A DNA stretch of 64,000 nt from Pseudomonas citrullilanati (GTDB lineage: Bacteria > Pseudomonadota > Gammaproteobacteria > Pseudomonadales > Pseudomonadaceae), in contig NZ_JAUQOP010000017.1 of NCBI RefSeq assembly GCF_030580855.1, positions 44,439 through 108,438 of the forward strand. Reading direction: 5' to 3'. The stretch's first letter is position 1, and the number at the start of each line of letters is the position of its first letter. A program made the position numbers and the translations under genes. The notes beneath the pieces are model-generated. The model was not told the DNA's origin. It saw only the letters and a program-made list of their open reading frames with translations, and searched no databases. Of this stretch, positions 25,217 through 32,948 are shown piece after piece.

Positions 25217-25947
25217 GCCCGCCACCGTCGCCAGAGGATCAGCGGCAGGCGCACCAGCATGCCGAAGAACAGCCGGGTGTGCATGCTGGAGATCAGCACG
25301 TTGTCGTGGAACAGGCGAAAGTGCGAGACCCCGTCCTGGGGGTAATGCACCCGGGTGTGCAGCCAGCGCATCGGTTGATTGCGCCAGGCCAGGCGCACCA
25401 GGATGTCCGAATCGAAATCCATGCGCTTGCCAATGTTGGCCGAGCCGATCACCGCCAGGGTCGGCGGCAGCGGATAGACCCGGAAGCCGCACATGGAATC
25501 GCGGATTTGCAGCGACAGGCTGTTGATCCAGACCATCACGTGGGTCAGGTAGCGGGCGTACAGGCGACCTTTCGGCACGCTGGCGTCGTAGCGCGGATAG
25601 CCGCAGATCAGTGCGTCGGGGTGGGCGCGGGATTGTTCGATGAAGGTCTGCACATCGCCGAGGTCGTGCTGCCCGTCGGCATCCACCTGCAAGGCGTGGG
25701 TGAAGCCCAGGCGCGATGCTTCCCGCAGCCCGGTCATCACGGCGCCGCCCTTGCCCTGGTTGACCGCCAGCCTGACCAGGTGCACCCGCTCATCCTCGGC
25801 CAGTCGCTCCAGCACCGCCGCGCAGGCCGGGCTGCTGGCGTCATCCACCAACACGCACGGCAGGCCATTGGCGAGCAACGCCTGGACCACCGCCGGGAGG
25901 GCGGTTTCGTGGTTGTAGACCGGGATGACGGCGCAGGGGTTATGCAT
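25213..25947 (-). CDS. Family 2 glycosyltransferase
   Basis: GT-A fold enzyme of 244 residues. The N-terminal Val-Ile-Pro-Val-Tyr-Asn-His and Val-Asp-Asp-Ala-Ser form the nucleotide-sugar site, and the metal-binding Asp-x-Asp is Asp89-Ala-Asp91 (Val-Asp-Ala-Asp-Gly-Gln). A C-terminal basic hydrophobic stretch may contact the membrane. It probably adds a sugar to the aryl polyene lipid anchor. ATG at 25947 has a good ribosome site (AGGAAG, 7 nt). It is the first gene after the internal repeat at 25971-26106. Confidence 0.87.
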   Translation of the reverse strand: MHNPCAVIPVYNHETALPAVVQALLANGLPCVLVDDASSPACAAVLERLAEDERVHLVRLAVNQGKGGAVMTGLREASRLGFTHALQVDADGQHDLGDVQTFIEQSRAHPDALICGYPRYDASVPKGRLYARYLTHVMVWINSLSLQIRDSMCGFRVYPLPPTLAVIGSANIGKRMDFDSDILVRLAWRNQPMRWLHTRVHYPQDGVSHFRLFHDNVLISSMHTRLFFGMLVRLPLILWRRWRA

Positions 25948-25970
25948 GAGTTTCTTCCTGCCCCACTCTA

Positions 25971-26106
25971 TTGTGGCGAGGGGATTTATCATTGTGGCGA
26001 GGGGATTTATCCCCGTTCGAGCGCGAAGCGCTCGCCATCAGTCTGTGTTGCTGCACAGAGTTTGGGGTTGCTGCGCAACCCGGCGGGGATAAATCCCCTC
26101 GCCACA
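25971..26106. repeat. REP-like palindrome inside the aryl polyene operon
   Basis: A truncated copy of the TTGTGGCGAGGGG motif at 25971 is followed by a full unit from 25992 whose inverse ends at 26106; an inner hairpin has arms GCGAAGCGCTCGC. It fills the only large gap in the pigment operon, between the AMP-ligase stop and the glycosyltransferase start, and may process or attenuate the transcript. Confidence 0.8.
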
Positions 26107-26108
26107 GA

Positions 26109-27788
26109 TCAGTCATCCGCCATCCCCAGCACAATTCGCCCACTGGAACACGCCGCCGTATCGTTGCGGTAGGCGAAGTACAGCTTGCCGCGTTCGCGGT
26201 CGAAGCGCAGGTGCAGTTGGAGTTCATCGCCGGGACGCACCAGTTGCTGGAACTTGAGCACTTCCATGCCGCCGAACCGGGGTGGCAGGTCCAGCAGTTG
26301 TCGGCCCAGGCCCATGGCCCAGTCGACCTGCACCACCCCAGGCAATACCGGTGCGCTAGGGAAGTGGCCGCTGAAATAGGCCAGGTCTGGCGGCACGAGC
26401 AGTTGCAGGTTCCACTCGCCGTCGCTTTCGACCTGGCCCAGCACCTCGGGGGCCTTGGGGCGGGGCGCCAGTAGCAAGGCTTCGACCTCGGCCTGGGGGA
26501 GCTTGCCCTGGGCGTTGAGTGGCAATTGCCGCAGCCAGCGCCAGCGCCGTGGCAGGGCCAGGGTTTCGCAATGCTCGGCCAGGTGGCGACGCAAGCCTTC
26601 GGTCACGGCGCGACGCCCCTGGTTGCGCAGTGCGTGCAGGCCGGTTTCGCTCAGCACCACCAATGCGCCGAGGGACGCGCGATTCTCCTGCACCACCCCC
26701 AGCCGGGCTTCGCTGACCCAGTCGTGGGCCGCCAGGGCGTGTTCGAGCATCGGCAGGGAGATGCGTTTTTCTTCGAGCTTGACGATCCGGTCCAACCGTC
26801 CGAGCAACTCGAAGCGTCCGTCCTCGGCGATCCGTGCCGCGTCGGCGCTGTGTTCGACGTGTCCGGCCGGCAGATAGGGCGAGGCGATCAACAGGGCGCC
26901 GTCAGGGTCCTGGCTCAGTTGGACGTCGGCGAAGGGTTGCCACAAGCCACCGCCCTGGCGCCAGGCGATGCCGCCGGTTTCGGAGCTGCCGAATATCTCC
27001 GTCGGCCATTGCCCCAGGCGTTGCTGCAAGCGTTGCGCGGCGTCGGATGGCAGGGCGCCGCCGGAAGAAAATACCCGGCGCACGGCGCTCAGGGCCGTCC
27101 AGTCGAGGTTGTCGCCCATGCGCTTGAGCAGCGCCGGGCTGGCGACCCAGGCGAAAGCCGGGTGCTCGCGGCTGGCCCTTTGCAGGTCTTCCGGGAACGC
27201 CAGCTGTCGACGCACGAATGGCCGTCCGGCGCACAGCGGCCACAACACCCGGAACAGCAAGCCGTAGATGTGCTGGGCGGCGACGCTGCCGATGATGCAG
27301 GCCGGGCCCAGGTCGGGCCCCCACAGTTGCTCCAGGGCGTGGACCTCGTTGCTCATCTGGCGCAGGGTTTTCTCGATGCGCTTGGGCTCGCCGCTGGAAC
27401 CGGAAGTGCACAGGCTCAATCCGCAGTGATCCAGGTCCAGTCCGGCGGCTTCCAGCGGCGCCTGCCGCAGGTCGTCGAGGTGAGTGTCGCCGGGCTGGTC
27501 GGTCAGCCACAGGTCGACGTCCGCCGCCCAGCGCTGGCGTGTCTGCGCTTGCAGGTCGGCGGGCAACAGCACGCGCACCCCGGCGCGCCAGGCACCGAGC
27601 AGGGCGATGGCCAGTTCGGCGGCGTCTTCCAGGTGGACGGCCACGTGCCGTACGCCCCGGGCTTGCAGGCCGGCGGCCAGGCGCAACGCGGCGTCGCGCA
27701 GTTGCGCATGGTCCAGTGCCGGCGCGACCGCGACGGCCCGCTCCGGTAGAGCTTCGAGCAACATCTGCTCAAGCGTTATCCAATTCAT
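26109..27788 (-). CDS. Fused AMP-ligase and 3-hydroxyacyl-ACP dehydratase (ApeH-ApeI-like)
   Basis: Two-domain protein of 559 residues. Residues 1 to about 440 are an ANL-type adenylating enzyme with the P-loop Thr-Ser-Gly-Ser-Ser-Gly-Glu-Pro-Lys (128-136) and Phe-Gly-Ser-Ser-Glu-Thr-Gly-Gly-Ile; it should load the aryl acid starter on an ACP. Residues from about 443 are a FabA/FabZ-like hot-dog domain with Phe-Ser-Gly-His-Phe-Pro and Pro-Val-Leu-Pro-Gly-Val, catalytic His475. In described systems these activities are ApeH and ApeI. ATG at 27788 overlaps the membrane-protein stop. Confidence 0.85.
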   Translation of the reverse strand: MNWITLEQMLLEALPERAVAVAPALDHAQLRDAALRLAAGLQARGVRHVAVHLEDAAELAIALLGAWRAGVRVLLPADLQAQTRQRWAADVDLWLTDQPGDTHLDDLRQAPLEAAGLDLDHCGLSLCTSGSSGEPKRIEKTLRQMSNEVHALEQLWGPDLGPACIIGSVAAQHIYGLLFRVLWPLCAGRPFVRRQLAFPEDLQRASREHPAFAWVASPALLKRMGDNLDWTALSAVRRVFSSGGALPSDAAQRLQQRLGQWPTEIFGSSETGGIAWRQGGGLWQPFADVQLSQDPDGALLIASPYLPAGHVEHSADAARIAEDGRFELLGRLDRIVKLEEKRISLPMLEHALAAHDWVSEARLGVVQENRASLGALVVLSETGLHALRNQGRRAVTEGLRRHLAEHCETLALPRRWRWLRQLPLNAQGKLPQAEVEALLLAPRPKAPEVLGQVESDGEWNLQLLVPPDLAYFSGHFPSAPVLPGVVQVDWAMGLGRQLLDLPPRFGGMEVLKFQQLVRPGDELQLHLRFDRERGKLYFAYRNDTAACSSGRIVLGMADD

Positions 27789-28330
27789 GGGCGGCCTCTT
27801 ACCCGTTGTCGTATGAGCCATTCAATGGCAAACAGCAGCCCCATCAATCCGTAGGAAATCAGGCCGGTGTACAACATCCACCAGCTCAGCGGCGCCCAGA
27901 GGGTCAGGGCGGCGGCGAGCAAACCGTTACACAGGAAAAACATGCACCAGGCCCACGTGACCTGGCGCGTATACACCACGGCCCTGGCCGGCAGTTGCGG
28001 CTCGCGCAGCCGCGCCAGGCGTTCGATCATCGGCGGGCCGTATCCCAGGCTCAGGGCGAACAGCCCCAGCATGAACGCGCTGATCAGCACCGGGTACCAA
28101 CGCAGCAGGGCCGGGCTGTCGAACCAGGCGAGCAATCCGCAAAACCCGATCGCCGTGGCCGCCATCCAGTGGCTGCCGGGGCCGCCCTGGCCGAGCAACG
28201 CCCGGGCCAGCCACAGGCTACCCAGCAGCAGTCCGAACTGCCACGGGGCGAAATGCTCCATGCCGAAATACACCGCGAAGGGGTACAGCAGGCCCGCCAG
28301 CAGCAGGCCGAGGCCAACCAGCCGGGTCAT
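27785..28330 (-). CDS. COG4648-like integral membrane protein of aryl polyene cluster
   Basis: Protein of 181 residues with five or six hydrophobic helices (for example Leu-Val-Gly-Leu-Gly-Leu-Leu-Leu-Ala-Gly-Leu-Leu) and a basic C-terminus. Proteins of this kind (COG4648) sit between the ACP and AMP-ligase genes in aryl polyene clusters. No catalytic motif is visible; a role in membrane anchoring or transport is a guess. It overlaps the ACP stop and AMP-ligase start by 4 nt each. Confidence 0.75.
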   Translation of the reverse strand: MTRLVGLGLLLAGLLYPFAVYFGMEHFAPWQFGLLLGSLWLARALLGQGGPGSHWMAATAIGFCGLLAWFDSPALLRWYPVLISAFMLGLFALSLGYGPPMIERLARLREPQLPARAVVYTRQVTWAWCMFFLCNGLLAAALTLWAPLSWWMLYTGLISYGLMGLLFAIEWLIRQRVRGRP

Positions 28331-28581
28331 GCGGCCGGTTGGACCAGGCGATAGACCGCCTCGACCACGTCGTTGACGGTGCGCACCGACTTGAATTCCT
28401 CGGCGGCGATCTTCTTGCCGGTCTGGCGCTTGATGTGATCGATCAGGTCGACCGCGTCGATGCTGTCGATTTCCAGGTCCTGGTACAGGTTCGATTCCAG
28501 GGTCACGCGTTCGGGGTCCAGCTCGAACAGTTCCACCAGAGCATCGCGAAGGGTGTTGAAAATGTCGTCACGAGTTTGCAT
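28327..28581 (-). CDS. apeF: Acyl carrier protein (ApeF-like)
   Basis: ACP of 84 residues with the phosphopantetheine site Glu-Ile-Asp-Ser40-Ile-Asp-Ala-Val-Asp-Leu. Four-helix ACP character, acidic second helix. It is one of two tandem ACPs, 9 bp after the first, on which the aryl polyene chain is presumably primed and extended. Confidence 0.88.
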   Translation of the reverse strand: MQTRDDIFNTLRDALVELFELDPERVTLESNLYQDLEIDSIDAVDLIDHIKRQTGKKIAAEEFKSVRTVNDVVEAVYRLVQPAA

Positions 28582-28590
28582 GGTCCGGTC

Positions 28591-28848
28591 TCAGGGGCGT
28601 TTTGCAGTGACGAAGGCCGCAAGGCTTGCCACGTTGCTGAAATGGTTACGGGTGTCCTTGGCGTCGGCGTCGATCTTGATGCCGTACTGTTTCTGGATCG
28701 CCAGGCCAAGCTCCAGGGCATCCACCGAGTCCAGGCCCAGGCCTTCGCCGAACAGGGTCTGGTGGTCGCCGATGTCGTCGATGCCGATGTCTTCCAGGCC
28801 GAGGGCGTCGATGATCAGCTGTTTGATGTCACGGTGCAGATCGCTCAT
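28591..28848 (-). CDS. apeE: Acyl carrier protein (ApeE-like)
   Basis: ACP of 85 residues with Gly-Leu-Asp-Ser41-Val-Asp-Ala-Leu-Glu-Leu as its phosphopantetheine site. It differs clearly from the second ACP, so the two probably serve different partners. The start overlaps the acyltransferase end by 20 nt. Confidence 0.88.
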   Translation of the reverse strand: MSDLHRDIKQLIIDALGLEDIGIDDIGDHQTLFGEGLGLDSVDALELGLAIQKQYGIKIDADAKDTRNHFSNVASLAAFVTAKRP

Positions 28849-29638
28849 CTTCGGCGAGCTCCTTGATGAAATAGTGATGCAGAAAATCGTTGAGCCTGCG
28901 CGATGCCTGGGGGGGCGGGCCGAGCGCGGCGAATGCCTGTGGGTCTATATCGGCACCGACCCGGAAACTGAAATGCACGCGGCGCGCGGGAATGCGATAC
29001 CAGGGTTCGGCCTTGGTCAGGGTGGTGGGGCTGACCTTGATGGTCACGGGCGTGAGGATTCTCGCACCCCGCAGCGCGATGGCCGCCGCCCCCCGATGGA
29101 AGGCCGGCGCCTGGCCGGGCTGGGTGCGCGTGCCTTCGGGAAAGACGATCAGGGTCTGGCCCTCTTGCAGGGCGTGGCTGGCGGCATCGAGCATGTCCAT
29201 GCTGCCATCGTTGCTGATGTACTGGGTCGAGCGCACCGGACCGCGGGTGAAGGGGTTGTCCCACAGGCTGCGCTTGACCACGCAATTGGTGTCGCGCACC
29301 AGCCCGATCAGGAACACCACGTCGATCAGCGACGGGTGATTGGCGATGATCATCTGCCCGGGCCGGCCGAGTCGTTCGGCGCCGTCGATCTGGTAGGTGA
29401 GCACCCCGGTGCGGGCCATGAACCGGATAAAGCACCAGAACAAGCGCCCGACCGTGCGACGGGCTCTCTGCCGATGGGCCTGGGCATCGCCGGGCAGGCA
29501 GGCCAGCAACGGGAAGACCAGGACGCGCAGGCACAGCCCGCCCAGCCCGAACAGGGCAAAGCTGGCGGCGGTCGCGAGCAGGCGCCAATAGTAGGCGTCG
29601 CGTGGTTTACCGGTCACCGGTTGCGTTGCCAGGTCCAT
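28829..29638 (-). CDS. PlsC-like 1-acyl-glycerol-3-phosphate acyltransferase
   Basis: LPLAT-family acyltransferase of 269 residues. The catalytic His-x4-Asp is His101-Asp106 (Asn-His-Pro-Ser-Leu-Ile-Asp), and the substrate motif Phe-Pro-Glu-Gly-Thr-Arg begins at 166. One or two N-terminal membrane helices (about residues 20-50) anchor it. In aryl polyene clusters it likely attaches the polyene chain to the lipid head. ATG at 29638 overlaps the preceding gene by 25 nt. Confidence 0.86.
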   Translation of the reverse strand: MDLATQPVTGKPRDAYYWRLLATAASFALFGLGGLCLRVLVFPLLACLPGDAQAHRQRARRTVGRLFWCFIRFMARTGVLTYQIDGAERLGRPGQMIIANHPSLIDVVFLIGLVRDTNCVVKRSLWDNPFTRGPVRSTQYISNDGSMDMLDAASHALQEGQTLIVFPEGTRTQPGQAPAFHRGAAAIALRGARILTPVTIKVSPTTLTKAEPWYRIPARRVHFSFRVGADIDPQAFAALGPPPQASRRLNDFLHHYFIKELAEDERSAP

Positions 29639-30333
29639 AGACGATTCTTCCAGGCATGTTGGCAAGTGGTTTCGTGGTTGAACAGCGTACGCAGCAGATC
29701 CAGGGCATGGGGCCAGTCGCTGCCCGGCGGTTGTCCGACCTGGGCGGCCAGGGTCAGTTGCCAGTCGTCGCCGGGGGTCAGCAGCAGCGCCAGCGCATAG
29801 GGAAACGGTACATCGTCGACCCACGGCGCATAGACCTGCGGCGGTTGTTCTTCAGTGATCACCAGCAACACGGCCGGCGCCCCTTCGTTCAGCAGGGCGG
29901 CCGCTTCCAGCATGCCATGCTCCAGCCCGTCGCCGGTGGCGGCCAGGGCGGTCATCTCGCTGGTTTCGCCGCGCATGATCGACCACAAGCCGATCACGGC
30001 GTTGTGCACCGACAAGCTGAACTGGGTCGGCGACAGGGGTTGGTCGGCCGCCAGGTCCTTGAGAATCTCGAAAGTGCGCGGGGTTTCGCCATGCCGGGAA
30101 ATAAAGACCAACGGCAGGTCGGGCCACCCCTCGGCCAGGGGCCAGCCGACGCTGAAGGCCATCCGCGCCAGGCGGCTGAGGCGCCGGCGTTGCATGGCGG
30201 GCAGGAACGACACGTCCGGGGCGGTATCGCTGGCGGCGAGCACGACCGGCTGTCGGCTCCACGCCTGCCAATCGTCCACGCTTTCGAGCCCAGGGGCCCA
30301 CGCGCGCCATTGGGCGATGTTGAACTTGATCAA
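29614..30333 (-). CDS. apeC: Chain-length-factor-like ketosynthase subunit (ApeC-like)
   Basis: Short protein of 239 residues related to the ketosynthase N-terminal half; Phe-Ser-Leu-Ser-Val-His-Asn-Ala-Val-Ile-Gly stands where a KS would have its active-site region. There is no nucleophilic Cys and no His-Gly-Thr or Gly-His-Thr motif, so it cannot be a working KS by itself. This fits ApeC, the chain-length factor partner of ApeO. The start appears to be TTG at 30333 (Leu-Ile-Lys-Phe-Asn-Ile), 6 nt after GGTGGA; no ATG is available nearby. It is the first gene of the aryl polyene operon. Confidence 0.72.
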   Translation of the reverse strand: MIKFNIAQWRAWAPGLESVDDWQAWSRQPVVLAASDTAPDVSFLPAMQRRRLSRLARMAFSVGWPLAEGWPDLPLVFISRHGETPRTFEILKDLAADQPLSPTQFSLSVHNAVIGLWSIMRGETSEMTALAATGDGLEHGMLEAAALLNEGAPAVLLVITEEQPPQVYAPWVDDVPFPYALALLLTPGDDWQLTLAAQVGQPPGSDWPHALDLLRTLFNHETTCQHAWKNRLWTWQRNR

Positions 30334-30426
30334 AAGAAATCCACCCCACCCCTGCGGGCTTTTATTGTCACGGCCAGTGTTTGACCCGCGCCCAACCCTG
30401 CATGGTCCTGCGACCGAGTGGCGCGC

Positions 30427-30455
30427 ATTATCCCGGTGCGATTGGCTTGTAGCAA
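30427..30455 (-). promoter_or_regulatory. Predicted sigma-70 promoter of the aryl polyene operon
   Basis: On the minus strand TTGCTA (30455-30450) and GATAAT (30432-30427) are separated by 17 nt, matching 4 and 5 of 6 consensus bases. Transcription would begin near 30420, leaving a leader of about 87 nt before the TTG start of the first gene. Confidence 0.55.
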
Positions 30456-30460
30456 ATACT

Positions 30461-30488
30461 GGTTACATTTTGTCCAGCAAAATGTACC
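30461..30488. promoter_or_regulatory. Palindromic operator upstream of the aryl polyene promoter
   Basis: GGTTACATTTTG and CAAAATGTACC form a near-perfect inverted repeat around TCCAG; the core ACATTTTG-N5-CAAAATGT is perfect. It ends 5 bp upstream of the predicted -35 box of the operon, centred near -54, a position suited to an activator. No cluster-encoded regulator is evident. Confidence 0.55.
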
Positions 30489-30615
30489 GCTTGGTCCGCT
30501 TAATGTGAGGGACGGCTCATTCTCGTCATCCGGGCCTGGCTGTCTGCCGGCGTTTTCCCTCGTTTCCGGGGCTTATGGACGTCGCTTTGTTGGAAAAAGC
30601 CACTGGCGCTGTAGT

Positions 30616-30631
30616 CCTTCTACGTAGAAGG
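30616..30631. promoter_or_regulatory. Perfect 16-bp palindrome upstream of parA
   Basis: CCTTCTACGTAGAAGG reads identically on both strands, 60 bp before the parA-like start. It could be an operator or a partition-type binding site; it does not resemble the canonical parS sequence. Confidence 0.35.
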
Positions 30632-30691
30632 TAGCGAAGCGGTGCCACGGCCAACTACACTCGGGCATCTTTGATACACGGAGGTCTTGTC

Positions 30692-31462
30692 ATGCGGCGT
30701 GTGGTGTTCAATCAGAAAGGTGGCGTGGGCAAGTCCAGCATCGCTTGCAACCTGGCAGCGGTCAGCGCCAGCGAAGGTTATCGCACGTTGTTGGTGGACC
30801 TGGACGCCCAGGCCAACTCCACCCAATACCTGACCGGCCTGACGGGCGACGAGATTCCCATGGGCATCGCCGACTTCTTCAAGCAGACCCTGTCGTCCGG
30901 GCCGTTCTCGAAAAAGAACAAGGTGGATATCTATGAGACCCCGTTCGACAACCTGCACGTCATTACCGCCACCTCGGAGCTGACGGACCTGCAGCCCAAG
31001 CTCGAGGCGAAGCACAAGATCAACAAGTTGCGCAAACTGCTCGAAGAGTTGGAAGACGACTACGATCGGATTTACCTCGATACCCCGCCGGCCCTGAACT
31101 TCTATGCCGTTTCAGCACTGATCGCCGCCGATCGGGTACTGATCCCCTTTGACTGCGACAGTTTCTCCCGTCAGGCCCTGTACGGCCTGCTGGCGGAAAT
31201 CGAAGAGCTCAAGGACGACCACAACGAAGGCCTGGAGGTCGAGGGCATCGTGGTGAACCAATTCCAGGCCCGCGCCAGCCTGCCGCAGCAGATCCTCGAC
31301 GAACTGATCGCCGAAGGCCTGCCGGTGCTGCCGGTGTACCTGAGCAGTTCGGTGCGCATGCGCGAGTCCCACCAGGCCAGCCTGCCGCTGATCCACCTGG
31401 ACCCACGGCACAAGCTGACCCAGCAGTTCGTGGAGTTGCACGGAATGCTGGAAGGCGTCTGA
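30692..31462 (+). CDS. Orphan ParA-family ATPase
   Basis: Deviant Walker-A ATPase of 256 residues. Lys9-Gly-Gly-Val-Gly-Lys14-Ser is the P-loop, Asp-Leu-Asp-Ala-Gln-Ala-Asn the Walker A' region and Leu-Asp-Thr-Pro-Pro-Ala the Walker B. ATG at 30692 has GGAGG 8 nt before it; a frame start at 30671 lacks one. No parB gene follows. ParA relatives without ParB position cellular cargo such as chemotaxis clusters, flagella or other complexes on the nucleoid; the cargo here is unknown. A REP-like palindrome and a convergent trxC gene follow. Confidence 0.85.
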   Translation: MRRVVFNQKGGVGKSSIACNLAAVSASEGYRTLLVDLDAQANSTQYLTGLTGDEIPMGIADFFKQTLSSGPFSKKNKVDIYETPFDNLHVITATSELTDLQPKLEAKHKINKLRKLLEELEDDYDRIYLDTPPALNFYAVSALIAADRVLIPFDCDSFSRQALYGLLAEIEELKDDHNEGLEVEGIVVNQFQARASLPQQILDELIAEGLPVLPVYLSSSVRMRESHQASLPLIHLDPRHKLTQQFVELHGMLEGV

Positions 31463-31477
31463 CGGATAGCGATCCAT

Positions 31478-31566
31478 TGTGGGAGCGAGCTTGCTCGCGA
31501 TAGCGGTCTGACAGTCGATCCAGTACTGACTGGTACACCGCCATCGCGAGCAAGCTCGCTCCCACA
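31478..31566. repeat. REP-like palindrome, GTGGGAGCGAGC family
   Basis: TGTGGGAGCGAGCTTGCTCG and its inverse GAGCAAGCTCGCTCCCACA form the arms of an 89-bp palindrome between convergent parA-like and trxC genes. Confidence 0.85.
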
Positions 31567-31579
31567 TGAATGCTTTGAT

Positions 31580-32002
31580 TCAAATCCCCTGGCTGCGCAG
31601 CCAGGCCATCAACTGCGGCAACGGCAGCGCGCCGCTCTGGCGCGCCACTTCCCGACCGTCCTTGAACAGGATCAGGCTGGGGATCGAGCGGATCCCCAAT
31701 TGCGCCGATAACCCCGGGTTGGCCTCGCTGTCGAGCTTGGCCAGCCGGCATTTGCCGGTCAATTGCGCAGCGGCCTGCTCGAACACGGGCGCGAACGCCT
31801 TGCACGGTCCACACCAGTCGGCCCATACATCCACCAGCAACGGCAGGTCGCCCTTGATCTGGCTGGCGTAATCGCCTTGCTGGAGTTCGAACGGCTTGCT
31901 CGACAACACCGGCGCCTTGCAACGCCCGCACTTGGGTTGGTCGCCGAGGCGTTCGTCAGGTATGCGGTTGAGCCCGTTGCAGTGGGGGCAGGGGATCAGC
32001 AT
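31580..32002 (-). CDS. trxC: Thioredoxin 2 (TrxC)
   Basis: Cytoplasmic disulphide reductase of 140 residues. The active site Trp-Cys64-Gly-Pro-Cys67 is present. An N-terminal zinc motif, Cys5-x2-Cys8 and Cys25-x2-Cys28, identifies thioredoxin 2 rather than TrxA. Length equals the family norm. It probably serves in oxidative stress; no regulator box is obvious. It lies between two REP-like palindromes. Confidence 0.93.
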   Translation of the reverse strand: MLIPCPHCNGLNRIPDERLGDQPKCGRCKAPVLSSKPFELQQGDYASQIKGDLPLLVDVWADWCGPCKAFAPVFEQAAAQLTGKCRLAKLDSEANPGLSAQLGIRSIPSLILFKDGREVARQSGALPLPQLMAWLRSQGI

Positions 32003-32064
32003 CGGGTCAGTCTCCAGAAAATCATTGGCACAGATTGAACACTATATAGAAACCACCGCAAAAA

Positions 32065-32157
32065 CCTGTGGGAGCGAGCTTGCTCGCGATGTCGGAATAT
32101 CAGTCAAGAATGCATTGACTGTCAGACCGCTATCGCGAGCAAGCTCGCTCCCACAGG
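32065..32157. repeat. REP-like palindrome, GTGGGAGCGAGC family
   Basis: Arms CCTGTGGGAGCGAGCTTGCT and AGCAAGCTCGCTCCCACAGG are perfect inverses, between trxC and ycaC. Confidence 0.85.
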
Positions 32158-32171
32158 GTGGATGGTGTTGA

Positions 32172-32798
32172 TTACTTGCCGTTGGTCAGCGTGTTGTAGC
32201 TGGTCATCAGGTTGCGATAGTCCGGGATGTGGTTGGAGAACAATGTCGCCAGGCCTTCCACGTCGTTGCGCCAGTCGCGGTGCAGTTCGCAGGCCAGGCC
32301 GAACCAGGTCATCAGTTGGGCGCCGGAGGACGACATGCGGTCCCAGGCCGATTGGCGGGTCAGTTCATTGAACGTGCCGGACGCATCGGTGACGACGAAC
32401 ACATCGAACCCTTCGGCCAGGGCCGACAGTGCCGGGAAAGCCACGCAGACCTCGGTGACGACGCCGGCGATGATCAGTTGCTTCTTGCCGGTGGCCTTGA
32501 TCGCCTTGACGAAATCTTCGTTGTCCCAGGCGTTGATCTGGCCGGGACGGGCGATGTACGGCGCGTCCGGGAACAAGGTCTTGAGCTCTGGCATCAACGG
32601 GCCGTTGGGGCCGGTTTCGAAACTGGTGGTGAGGATGGTGGGCAGCTGGAAGTATTTCGCCAGGTCGGCCAGGGCCAGCACGTTGTTCTTGAAGCGGTCC
32701 GGATCGATGTCGCGCACCAGCGAGAGCAGGCCGGCCTGGTGGTCCACCAGCAGAACGGCGGCGTTGTCTTTGTCCAGGCGGTTGTAGGAAGTGGTCAT
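32172..32798 (-). CDS. ycaC: Isochorismatase-family hydrolase YcaC
   Basis: Cysteine hydrolase of 208 residues, nearly the same length as E. coli YcaC. Residues Asp19, Arg84 and Cys118 (Gly-Val-Val-Thr-Glu-Val-Cys-Val-Ala) mark the active site. The substrate of YcaC is not known. It is divergent from a LysR-type gene at 32949, whose regulator is the likely controller. Confidence 0.92.
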   Translation of the reverse strand: MTTSYNRLDKDNAAVLLVDHQAGLLSLVRDIDPDRFKNNVLALADLAKYFQLPTILTTSFETGPNGPLMPELKTLFPDAPYIARPGQINAWDNEDFVKAIKATGKKQLIIAGVVTEVCVAFPALSALAEGFDVFVVTDASGTFNELTRQSAWDRMSSSGAQLMTWFGLACELHRDWRNDVEGLATLFSNHIPDYRNLMTSYNTLTNGK

Positions 32799-32948
32799 GG
32801 CGTAGTCCTCTTGAGTGTGGGTGCCGATCGATTCGGCCTGATTAACGGTTGTGAAGGTGTTCCTAAGCGATGGATATAGATTAAAAGCGGCACCTTTGAT
32901 GCGCTAGACTGCAAAAATCCGCCTTAGCGTTCTATTTGGAGAACGATC

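Noticed and set aside
30616..30631. parS site
   Set aside because: The palindrome does not match the canonical parS consensus and no parB is present.
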